Shown here: piece by piece, positions 36,159 through 43,314 of the stretch
Layout: each line of letters begins with the position of its first letter
Numbering within the stretch: position 1 is the first letter of the stretch
Assembly (NCBI RefSeq): GCF_013114825.1
Contig: NZ_JAAVLX010000001.1
Location: 186,001 to 250,000 of the forward strand
DNA length: 64,000 nucleotides
Direction: 5' to 3'
DNA from: Bradyrhizobium australiense
GTDB taxonomy: Bacteria; Pseudomonadota; Alphaproteobacteria; Rhizobiales; Xanthobacteraceae
The notes under the pieces: generated by a model
Seen by the model: the letters and a program-made list of their open reading frames with translations, nothing else
Told to the model about the DNA's origin: nothing
Databases searched by the model: none
Made by a program: the position numbers and the translations under genes

Positions 36159-36926
36159 TCACACCGCTCGATAGCCGCCGTCGACCATCACGATCGACCC
36201 GGAAACGTAAGCCGAAAGATCGGACGCCAGGAAGATCGCGGGCCCGACGATGTCTTCCGCGGTGCCGGCACGTCCCAGCGGCGTGTGATCCATGAAGGTT
36301 TTCACCAGTTCCGGGTTGTTGGCGCGGGCATTGGCGTTCAGTGGCGTTGCGATGAAGCCCGGGCCGATCGCATTGACGCGGACGCCTTCTTTGCCGAGTT
36401 CGGCGGCGAGCGCTTTGGTGAAGCCGAGCACGCCGTGCTTGGAGGCGGTATAGGCCGGCGAACTCGGCGTGCGCACATGCACGAAAGACTGTATCGAGCC
36501 GATATTGACGATGCGCCCCTTGCTCGCGCGCAAAGGTTCGAGGAAAGCATGCGTCACGTTGAAGACGCCGGTGAGGTTGATCGCGATGATGTCTTCCCAG
36601 TCGTTGATGACAGCCTCAGCCGCGCCCAGCATGCCGTTTCGGCGGACGATGCCGGCATTGTTGACGAGGATAGAGACCTGTCCGACCTTGTCGGCGATCC
36701 GCTTCGCCATCGCGACGCAATCCTCGCGTTTGGCCACGTCAAGCGCAAAGCTGTCTGCATTGCCGCCGGCGTCGCGGATCTCCTTCGCAGCCTCAGCCGC
36801 CGCCATCTCGTCCCTGTCGAGCAGCACGACCCGCGCGCCCTCGCGGGCGTAGCCGATCCCGATCGCGCGCCCGATACCGGAGCCTGCGCCGGTGATGACG
36901 GCGATGTGATTTTGGAGAAGTGGCAT
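36159..36926 (-). CDS. Short-chain dehydrogenase/reductase
   Basis: The start at 36926 follows GAGGAA on the minus strand and gives 255 residues. Cofactor motif TGAGSGIGRAIGIGYA, catalytic N-N-A-G in LVNNAGIVRRNG, S in NIGSIQSF, and Y-x3-K in YTASKHG are all present. An Asp after the second strand (LLDRDEMAA) favours NAD over NADP. It precedes the P450 gene by 7 bases (stop at 36159, P450 start at 36151), so the two form an operon. Substrate is unknown, probably a secondary alcohol. Confidence 0.92.
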   Translation of the reverse strand: MPLLQNHIAVITGAGSGIGRAIGIGYAREGARVVLLDRDEMAAAEAAKEIRDAGGNADSFALDVAKREDCVAMAKRIADKVGQVSILVNNAGIVRRNGMLGAAEAVINDWEDIIAINLTGVFNVTHAFLEPLRASKGRIVNIGSIQSFVHVRTPSSPAYTASKHGVLGFTKALAAELGKEGVRVNAIGPGFIATPLNANARANNPELVKTFMDHTPLGRAGTAEDIVGPAIFLASDLSAYVSGSIVMVDGGYRAV

Positions 36927-37012
36927 GGAGCGTTCCTCTTGCTTGGTTTTGCCAGAGGATAGCAAGCGCGCCCGCTTGTACAAGGTGGGAAGCGGAGACC
37001 ACGTCACGACTT

Positions 37013-37102
37013 GTAGGGTGGGCAAAGCATCAGCGTGCCCACCATTCAGATCATCGGTTGGAGTGGTGGGCACGGCGCAAGAGCGCCTTTGCCCACCCTA
37101 CA
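37013..37102. repeat. Dispersed palindromic repeat, GTAGGGTGGGC class
   Basis: GTAGGGTGGGCAAAG (37013-37027) and CTTTGCCCACCCTAC (37088-37102) are perfect reverse complements. An inner inverted pair (GTGCCCACCA, TGGTGGGCAC) lies between them. Same class as 39381-39419 and related to 2401-2518. Confidence 0.88.
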
Positions 37103-37111
37103 CATGCCGGC

Positions 37112-37372
37112 TCAGAACGAACAGGTCCCGTTGCGCAACAGACCATCCTTGAACACCAGCGCATCGCCGAAAGTCGGCACTTCGCTGCCTATGATCACGA
37201 TGTAATTCGCGGGATACGGCGCGGTCGGGATACTCTGGTCCCAGATCTGGCAGAAGCCGGTGTCCTGCCAGCGGATCAAGTTATACGAGGCCTGGGCCGG
37301 GCTCGAGGCGGCGAGCGCGGTGAAACCGATAGCGGCAACGGCGCAAAGAGCAAGAATGCGATGCATCTTCAA
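37112..37372 (-). CDS. Small secreted protein, unknown function
   Basis: The protein has 86 residues: a signal peptide (MKMHRILALCAVAAIGF to AQA) and a compact mature part with RWQDTGFCQIWDQSIP and DGLLRNGTCSF. The two cysteines probably pair. It opens SYNLIRWQ after cleavage. I recall similar short proteins in Bradyrhizobium, function unknown. Confidence 0.72.
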   Translation of the reverse strand: MKMHRILALCAVAAIGFTALAASSPAQASYNLIRWQDTGFCQIWDQSIPTAPYPANYIVIIGSEVPTFGDALVFKDGLLRNGTCSF

Positions 37373-37545
37373 TCTCCTGTTTGAAATACGGGGCTCAGCG
37401 CCCGATCACCGATTGAGTAGCGACGAGGGCGACAAGGTTCAAAGACGGAGCCGCGGAATGGGTTAGCGAAATCATCAACCCCTTGTTACAGTTCGGCCTC
37501 GTTGGCAGCGGAGCGATGCTGACTCGGAGTTGAAGGAGGCCAGAC

Positions 37546-38094
37546 ATGACGCAAACGGCAACCGGATGGCGCGCGTCGCGCCGGCGCAACGGCGCCAGCG
37601 CCGTGCTGACGATGCTGTGGGCGGTAGCCGCGCTGTCGTTTGCATCGGGCGGGTCGCCGGCCGCCGGGCCGATCGCGGTGGCCGTGGCGGATTTCGATTA
37701 TTTTGATACCTCCGGCGAGGTTTTGGACCAGAGCGCGGAACATCAGGCCCGCGTGGCGTCGTTTGCCGCGTTGCTGCGCGACAATCTGGCAGCGCAGGGC
37801 GATTATCGCGTGGTGCCGATCGAGTGTCCCGATCATCCCTGCACTGCTACCAGCATGTCGCAGGACGTTTTCATCGCCGCCGCACGGAAGGCCGGCGCGC
37901 GGCTCGTGGTCTATGGCGGCATCCGCAAGATGAGCACGCTGGTGCAATGGGGCGAAATCCAGTTGCTCGATCTCGAAGCCGAGAAACTGTTGATGCGGCG
38001 AACGGTGACTTTCCGCGGCGACAACGATGCCGCCTATCGCCATGCTGCCGATTTCGTCGGCAATACGCTGAAGGAATCTATGCCGAAGCCGTGA
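37546..38094 (+). CDS. Exported protein of unknown function, DUF3280/DUF2380-like (paralog 2)
   Basis: The protein has 182 residues. ATG at 37546 follows AAGGAGG (37533-37539), a strong ribosome site. An N-terminal export helix (AVLTMLWAVAALSFASG) is followed by VAVADFDYFDTSGEVLDQ, ECPDHPC (cysteine pair), VVYGGIRKMSTLVQWGEIQ and VTFRGDNDAAYRHAADFV. All blocks match the protein at 7760-8299 in order. The two are dispersed paralogs, 30 kb apart and in opposite directions. Confidence 0.85.
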   Translation: MTQTATGWRASRRRNGASAVLTMLWAVAALSFASGGSPAAGPIAVAVADFDYFDTSGEVLDQSAEHQARVASFAALLRDNLAAQGDYRVVPIECPDHPCTATSMSQDVFIAAARKAGARLVVYGGIRKMSTLVQWGEIQLLDLEAEKLLMRRTVTFRGDNDAAYRHAADFVGNTLKESMPKP

Positions 38095-38101
38095 GTATCT
38101 C

Positions 38102-38175
38102 GTAAGGCGGGTTAGGCGAAGCCGTAACCCACCGACAATCGGGAAGGCGGACTACGCTGGCGCTAATCCGCCCTA
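38102..38175. repeat. Palindromic repeat, GGCGGATTAGCG class
   Basis: GTAAGGCGGGTTAGGCGAAG on the left with GCCGTAACCCACCG, then GGCGGACTACGCTGGCGC and AATCCGCCCTAC on the right. It lies between the paralog and RidA genes, which converge. A related element opens at 45595. Confidence 0.7.
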
Positions 38176-38562
38176 CACTTTCGCCACTGATGCAACAGCC
38201 TCGATCTCGATCAGCATCTTCGGATCGGGCAGCGCCTGCACCACGCAGGTGGTGCGGGCGGGGTAGGGCGCGGGCCCGAACGCCGACGCATACAGTACGT
38301 TCATCGTGGCGACGTCGGATGCGCGTGTCAGCAGCACGTTGACCTTGACGAGATCGCGAAACGTAGCACCCGCCTCGTCGAGCACGCGCTTGATGTTGGC
38401 GACGACGAAGCCGAACTGCGCCTCGAAACCATCGGCCAGCGCGCCCTTGTCGTCAAAACCCGGAATGCCCGAGACGAACAGCAGGTCGCCGGTGCGGGTG
38501 GCAAAGGAGAGCGGCGGGGCCTTTACGCCGGCAGGCGGCGCAAAATGCTGGATGGGGGGCAT
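38173..38562 (-). CDS. RidA family protein (YjgF/YER057c/UK114)
   Basis: The start MPPIQHFAPPAG at 38562 gives 129 residues, the family length. The conserved Arg is in YPARTTCVVQALP and the Glu in IEIEAVASV; both hold 2-imino acids in active RidA proteins. LLFVSGIPGFDDKG near residue 30 is the G-Q/x region. RidA members hydrolyse reactive enamine/imine intermediates, though this outlying member may have another role. ATGs further upstream at 38574 are possible. Confidence 0.85.
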   Translation of the reverse strand: MPPIQHFAPPAGVKAPPLSFATRTGDLLFVSGIPGFDDKGALADGFEAQFGFVVANIKRVLDEAGATFRDLVKVNVLLTRASDVATMNVLYASAFGPAPYPARTTCVVQALPDPKMLIEIEAVASVAKV

Positions 38563-38935
38563 GGGACACCTCATGAATGGGTCGGTGCCTTGAGCCTAAC
38601 GCGCCGCTGCCTCGCTGGAAAGGCAGCGGCGCGCGCGCTTCACGACCCGCCGATAGGTTTGAAGGTCCCGCCCGTCAGGGAAGTTCGCTGGAGAGGAAAT
38701 AGCGGGATATGAGAGCTGTGAGGGTAATGCAGTTCACAGGGCCCGAGTTTTTTGTTCGTGCAATCGTGATCAAATTGTGTCGGGCGCACGGCGCGGCAAG
38801 CGGTGCGCCGCGCTGGGCGCGAATATGCTTTGCCCCTTGCGCCGATCGGATACAATCCGATAGCTGCGACTCAATCTGCGCCGCAAAGCCCGCCCGACAC
38901 TTTTCCGATTTGCAAGCCCTCCGGAGATACGATCC
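38563..38935. other. Intergenic region with an 11-base perfect hairpin
   Basis: GCGCCGCTGCC (38601-38611) and GGCAGCGGCGC (38622-38632) pair perfectly across a 10-base loop. It would lie in the 5' leader of the RidA message. Nothing else is evident; the sequence near 38740-38775 is AT-rich and may hold promoter elements for either side. Confidence 0.4.
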
Positions 38936-39376
38936 ATGAAAATGCCATCCGCCGTTCGCGCCACCTTGCTTGCGTTTGCGGCCTTCGCCGGCGTTACCCT
39001 GTCCTCCGCCGCGCGTGCCGATGAAGGTTTCGTACAGCTCACGATCTACAAGGCGGGATGGATCATCGGCGGCTCCGGCGGCAGCGGTGTTCTGAATTTT
39101 CACGGGCGACGCTATCCGCTGTCGACCGGCGGGCTCGACTACGGCCTGGTGTTCGGCGGATCGAAGACGGTGCTGCGCGGCCGTGTCAGCAACATTTATC
39201 GCCCCTCCGATGTCGCCGGCGTTTACGGCGCGGCCGGCGCGGGCCTTGCGGTCGGCCGCGGCGCGCGGGCGATCGTGCTGACCAACCAGAAGGGCGCGGT
39301 GCTGGAATTGGCCGGGCACCAGGTCGGCTTGATGGCGAACGCCGATCTCAGCGGCCTCGCGATCACCATGCGGTAG
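38936..39376 (+). CDS. Small exported protein, unknown function
   Basis: The protein has 146 residues. The signal peptide MKMPSAVRATLLAFAAFA to ARA is followed by a strand-rich mature part: VQLTIYKAGWIIGGSGGSGV, GRRYPLSTGGLDYGLVFGG, KTVLRGRVSNIYRPSDVAGV and GAGLAVGRGARAIVLTN. The Gly-rich repeats and the YRPSD and G-A-x-A-G blocks suggest a lipid-binding or envelope beta fold, but I cannot name the family. The ATG follows GGAG. The repeat hairpin at 39381 probably terminates it. Confidence 0.78.
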   Translation: MKMPSAVRATLLAFAAFAGVTLSSAARADEGFVQLTIYKAGWIIGGSGGSGVLNFHGRRYPLSTGGLDYGLVFGGSKTVLRGRVSNIYRPSDVAGVYGAAGAGLAVGRGARAIVLTNQKGAVLELAGHQVGLMANADLSGLAITMR

Positions 39377-39380
39377 AATT

Positions 39381-39419
39381 CGTAGGGTGGGCACGGCGCT
39401 TCGCTTTGCCCACCCTACG
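39381..39419. repeat. Dispersed palindromic repeat, GTAGGGTGGGC class, short form
   Basis: CGTAGGGTGGGCA (39381-39393) and TGCCCACCCTACG (39407-39419) are perfect reverse complements with 13 bases between. It lies 5 bases past the stop of the exported protein and probably acts as its terminator. Confidence 0.88.
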
Positions 39420-39508
39420 GCGCCGCTGCGTCGGGAACGACCGATGACCTCGTTGCGTTGATGGCGCAGTCGCCGCACCCTGCGGCGCACTCGCAGCGAC
39501 GGCGATGA

Positions 39509-40012
39509 TTACCTCACTCCGAGAAAATCCCGCTTGCCGATCTCCACGCCGTTGTGACGCAAAATGCCGTGGGCGGTGGCGGCGTGGAAGTAAAAATTCG
39601 GGAAGGCGAAGTTGACGAGATATTGCTGGCCCTTCACCGTCATGGTGTTGCTGGGGCCGATCGGGAAGGTCACCTCGCGCGTGTCGCTGCCGTCGAACTG
39701 CGACGGCTTGAACGCCTTCACATAATCGACCGTCCTCGCGATCCGCTGCTGCAATTCCTCAAAGCTCTTTTCGGTGTCGGGCGTCGACGGCACTTCGCTG
39801 CCAGTGAGCCGTGCGCAGGTTTTCGCGGCGAAATCGCAGACCGTCTGGATCTGGCGCGTCAGCGGATACATGTCGGGATAGAGCCGGGCATTGAGCAGCA
39901 CTTCGGGCTGAATGTTCTTTGCCTTGCAGTGCGCTTCCGCCTTGGTGAGCAGGCCGGAAAGGCTGCCGAGAATCTGCAGGAAGGCCGGCACGGTTAGGTC
40001 GTGGAAAGACAT
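39509..40012 (-). CDS. DUF1993 domain protein
   Basis: The protein has 167 residues, opening MSFHDLTVPAFLQILGSLSG. It is a DinB-like four-helix bundle of the DUF1993 family: ARLYPDMYPLTRQIQTVCDF, then TGSEVPSTPDTEKSFEELQQ, and NFAFPNFYFHAATAHGILRH. The His-containing final block may bind metal. Function is unknown. Another DinB-fold gene is at 45737. Confidence 0.88.
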   Translation of the reverse strand: MSFHDLTVPAFLQILGSLSGLLTKAEAHCKAKNIQPEVLLNARLYPDMYPLTRQIQTVCDFAAKTCARLTGSEVPSTPDTEKSFEELQQRIARTVDYVKAFKPSQFDGSDTREVTFPIGPSNTMTVKGQQYLVNFAFPNFYFHAATAHGILRHNGVEIGKRDFLGVR

Positions 40013-40134
40013 GCGATGCTCTTTTCGTGATGTGGGAAATCACCTCAAGACGATGAGGTGTTGTTCGAGATGGGAGGGCGGGCGGCAAAATTCAACGCTT
40101 GCTGAGCGCCGAACGGGTCAATTATTCCCTCGCT

Positions 40135-40235
40135 GTCATCGCCCGCGAAGGCGGGGCGACCCTGTATTCCAGAGCAGTTGCGATTGAGCGGATCGGCCAC
40201 GGCTTACTGGATTCCCCGCCTTCGCGGGGAATGAC
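40135..40235. repeat. Palindromic repeat, CCCGCCTTCGCGGG class
   Basis: GTCATCGCCCGCGAAGGCGG on the left and CCCCGCCTTCGCGGGGAATG on the right form an inverted pair, with CTGTATTCCAGAGCA and GCTTACTGGATTCC as inner segments. Between convergent-side ends of DUF1993 and the lytic transglycosylase. Confidence 0.85.
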
Positions 40236-40241
40236 AGAGAA

Positions 40242-41588
40242 CTACCGCGCCGGCATCACCAGGCCAGCGGGCTGCGCCTGGACGCTGGGCCCGCGCATCC
40301 GTGCCATGAGCTCCGCCGTCGGCCAGGAATCCGCAGGGAGTCCGTATTTGATCTGCATCGCCTTGACAGCCGTGCGGCTCAACTGCCCCATCACGCCGTC
40401 GACCTTGCCGACACTGAAGCCCGCGCGCACCAAAAGCTGCTGCAGCTCCTTCAGCTCGTTCAACGGCAGTTGCGCGACCGGCGCCGACGGCTGCCGCATC
40501 GGCGGGGCGCCGCCGATGCGGGTGGCGAGATAGCCGGCGGTGGTCGAATAGATCAGCGAGTTATTCCACTCGGTGTAAACAGCGAAATTCGCATACGCCA
40601 AAAACGCTGGCCCGGTGCGGCCCATCGGCAAGAGCAGCGAGGCCGGCAGGTCGTCGTTCGGCAGTGGCCGCCCGTCGGGATAGGTGACGCCGAGCTGGGC
40701 GAATTTGGCGCGCGGCAGTTTTATCGTCAGGTCAGCCTGCTCCCATGGAAAATTTTGCGGCGCGCGCACTTCCTGCAGCCACGGCTCGCCGCGCCGCCAT
40801 TTCAATCCGTTGGCGATATAGTTCGCGGTCGAGCCGATCACGTCGGGCGCGCTGCGCAGCAAATTGCGATGGCCGTCGCCGTCATAGTCCACCGCGTAGT
40901 TGAAGTAATGCGTCGGCAGAAACTGGGTCTGCCCGAGCTCGCCGGCCCATGAACCGATCATCTCGCTTGCCGTAAGATCGCCGCGATCGATGATTTTCAA
41001 CGCGGCGATGGTTTCCTTCTGAAACATCTCGGAGCGGCGGCAGTCGTAAGCCAGCGACACCAGCGAGCGCAGCGTATGCAGATTGCCTAACTCGGCCCCA
41101 AAACTGCTCTCCAGCCCCCAGAACGCGGCGATCACAGCCGGCGGCACGCCATATTCCTTCTCGGCGCGGTTGAACGCGGCCGCATGCATCCGGATTCGCG
41201 CCTGCGCATTTTTTGCCGCGCCATCGGACGCCCTGTTCCGTGCGAACTCGGTGAACATCTGGCCGAACACGCGCTGGCCGCGGTCGCGGTTGACGATGCC
41301 TTGGTCGTAGACGAGATAGGGCGCGGCTTCCGCCAGCGCGCGTTGCGACACGCCCTCCGCGGCGGCCTGCTGTTTCAGGTCGGCCAGGAAGCGGTCGAAC
41401 GATAGGCCGTTGTGGCAGGCCGCCGCACGCGGCGAGCGCGGAGCGGCCGCCGGTTGCGGCTGGCCGGGTGCCGGCGCGACCACAGGTCTCGGTGCAGGAC
41501 GGGTTGGGGCGGGGGCTGGTTGGGCGATGGCGAGGGATGAAAGGAACAGTGACGCCGCGGCAGCAAGGAGGAATTTCAAAAGCGGCAT
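40242..41588 (-). CDS. Lytic murein transglycosylase, MltB type (second copy)
   Basis: The protein has 448 residues. Signal peptide MPLLKFLLAAAASLFLSSLA to AQP, then about 50 residues of Pro/Ala linker. The catalytic Glu is in FWGLESSFGAELG, with SWAGELGQTQFLPTHYFN and DYDGDGHRNLL downstream; a C-terminal PG_binding_1 domain (LNELKELQQLLVRAGFSVGK) follows. It shares only the family pattern with the 26623 gene, the latter lacking the Pro/Ala linker, so these are distinct members that probably act at different sites or times. Confidence 0.93.
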   Translation of the reverse strand: MPLLKFLLAAAASLFLSSLAIAQPAPAPTRPAPRPVVAPAPGQPQPAAAPRSPRAAACHNGLSFDRFLADLKQQAAAEGVSQRALAEAAPYLVYDQGIVNRDRGQRVFGQMFTEFARNRASDGAAKNAQARIRMHAAAFNRAEKEYGVPPAVIAAFWGLESSFGAELGNLHTLRSLVSLAYDCRRSEMFQKETIAALKIIDRGDLTASEMIGSWAGELGQTQFLPTHYFNYAVDYDGDGHRNLLRSAPDVIGSTANYIANGLKWRRGEPWLQEVRAPQNFPWEQADLTIKLPRAKFAQLGVTYPDGRPLPNDDLPASLLLPMGRTGPAFLAYANFAVYTEWNNSLIYSTTAGYLATRIGGAPPMRQPSAPVAQLPLNELKELQQLLVRAGFSVGKVDGVMGQLSRTAVKAMQIKYGLPADSWPTAELMARMRGPSVQAQPAGLVMPAR

Positions 41589-41660
41589 CCATGTCCCCGC
41601 GAAAATCGTGAATCCGAAGCTAAGTTTTAAACCGGCGGGGCGGATTAGCCAACGGGCCCT

Positions 41661-41745
41661 GTCAATTGCGAGCGCAAGCGAAGCAATTCATGCCTCAGCG
41701 CGGGGATACCTGGATTGCTTCGTCGCTGGCGCTCCTCGCAATGAC
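41661..41745. repeat. Dispersed palindromic repeat, CATTGCGAG class
   Basis: GTCAATTGCGAGCGCAAGCG on the left and TGGCGCTCCTCGCAATGAC on the right, with GAAGCAATTCA and TGGATTGCTTCG inside. Third copy of the class at 3620 and 31251. Confidence 0.85.
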
Positions 41746-41946
41746 GGATGGGGCGGGTTTCCGGCTCCCGCCTCGGAGCAATCCGCCGCGCAAGCCCCGT
41801 CGCGCGCATAGGAGCCTGCCGTATCAACCTGATCTCGCAGGCTGTTCCAACCGCTTTTCCCCGTGTAGGCTTGCCGTCTGCCCGACTTTTGAAGGTGAGC
41901 CGACAATCACTGGGGTGGGCGGAACGAGGGAGATGGCGGAAAGACC

Positions 41947-42816
41947 ATGACGGAACTCCGATATTTGGCACCTGGCACGCTTGACGAAGCGGTCGGTGCA
42001 TTCGCCGCGGCGGGCAGCGCCGCGCGCATCCTGGCCGGCGGCACCGATCTTCTGGTGCAGATGCGATCCGGGATTTTGAAACCCGGCGTGATCGTCGACA
42101 TCAAGAAGATTCCTGAGATGACCGCGATCGAAGAGACCGCCGATGGTGGCTTTCGCATCGGCGCCGCCGTCTCCGGCATGGCGCTCGCCGAGCACAAGAA
42201 TTTCGGCAAAGTCTGGCCCGGCGTGCTGGAGGCCGTCAACCTGATCGGTTCCAAGCAGGTGCAGGGCCGCGCGTCCGCGGGGGGCAATCTCTGCAACGGC
42301 TCGCCCGCCGGCGATAGTGTGCCGGCGATGGTCGCGGCCGGCGCTATCGTCACCGTGCAGGGCCCGGACGGCCGCCGCGAGATGAAGGTGGAGGACGTGC
42401 CCGCCGGTCCCGGCCGCACCAATTTTAAGCCCGGCGAGATCCTCGTCAGCTTTACGCTGCCGCCACGCCCGCCCGGATCGAGCGATGCTTACTTGCGCAT
42501 GATCCCGCGCACCGAAATGGACATCGCGGTTGTCGGCTGCGGCGTCAGCCTCACCATGAAGGACGGCACCGTCACATCAGCCCGCGTCGGTCTCGGCGCA
42601 GTTGCGCCGACCGTGCTGCTGGTGGAGGACGCCGCAAAGGCGCTGATCGGCTCCAGACTCGACGACGCCGCGCTCGCGAAAGCAGCCAGCGCATGCTCGG
42701 CCGCCTGCCGCCCGATCGACGACAAGCGCGGCACCATCGCCTATCGCACCAAGGTAGCCGGCGTGCTGCTCAAGCGCACCGCTGCGATTGCCGCCAAACG
42801 CGCTACAGGAAAATAA
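41947..42816 (+). CDS. Molybdenum hydroxylase, FAD subunit (CoxM-like)
   Basis: The protein has 289 residues. The FAD-binding motifs are AARILAGGTDLLVQM (about 26-40) and SAGGNLCNGSPAGDSVPAM (about 102-120), the pyrophosphate and the T-I-G-G-N loops of this family (here A-G-G-N). It takes electrons from the Fe-S subunit. The ATG follows GGAAAG. The FeS gene starts 3 bases after its stop. The FAD-FeS-Mo order of genes is that of CO dehydrogenase (coxM-S-L). Confidence 0.92.
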   Translation: MTELRYLAPGTLDEAVGAFAAAGSAARILAGGTDLLVQMRSGILKPGVIVDIKKIPEMTAIEETADGGFRIGAAVSGMALAEHKNFGKVWPGVLEAVNLIGSKQVQGRASAGGNLCNGSPAGDSVPAMVAAGAIVTVQGPDGRREMKVEDVPAGPGRTNFKPGEILVSFTLPPRPPGSSDAYLRMIPRTEMDIAVVGCGVSLTMKDGTVTSARVGLGAVAPTVLLVEDAAKALIGSRLDDAALAKAASACSAACRPIDDKRGTIAYRTKVAGVLLKRTAAIAAKRATGK

Positions 42817-42819
42817 TTC

Positions 42820-43296
42820 ATGGCCAAAGTTCACGTCACCACTACTATTAATGGCGAGCCGATGGAATTTCTGTGCGAGCCTGACGACACCATGCTCGAC
42901 GCGCTGCGCGGGCCACTTAGCCTGACCGGCTCCAAGGAAGGCTGCGCGTCTGGGGATTGCGGTGCCTGCTCGATTACGCTCGACGATCGCCTCGTCTGCT
43001 CGTGCCTGATGCTCGCAGTGGAATCCGAGGGTCACGAGATCAGGACCATCGAGGGCCTGGCGCAGGGCGACAGACTGCATCCGCTGCAGCAGAAATTCCT
43101 GGAGATGGCCGCGCTTCAGTGCGGCATCTGCACGTCCGGCATGCTTGTCGCCTCCGACGCGCTCCTCAAGAAGAACCCCGACCCGACCGAGGAGGAAGTC
43201 CGCTTCTGGCTCGCCGGCAACCTCTGCCGGTGCACCGGCTATGACAAGATCGTCCGCGCGGTGATGGAAACCGCCGCCGAAATGCGCGCGCAATAA
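42820..43296 (+). CDS. Molybdenum hydroxylase, 2Fe-2S subunit (CoxS-like)
   Basis: The protein has 158 residues with two [2Fe-2S] clusters. The plant-type site is GCASGDCGACSITLDDRLVC, the unusual second site pairs LQCGICTSGML with LAGNLCRCTGYD. All eight ligands are visible. It links the molybdenum subunit to the FAD subunit. It lies between the other two subunit genes, 18 bases before the large one. Confidence 0.94.
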   Translation: MAKVHVTTTINGEPMEFLCEPDDTMLDALRGPLSLTGSKEGCASGDCGACSITLDDRLVCSCLMLAVESEGHEIRTIEGLAQGDRLHPLQQKFLEMAALQCGICTSGMLVASDALLKKNPDPTEEEVRFWLAGNLCRCTGYDKIVRAVMETAAEMRAQ

Positions 43297-43314
43297 GTTT
43301 CGGGAGATAGCCCA

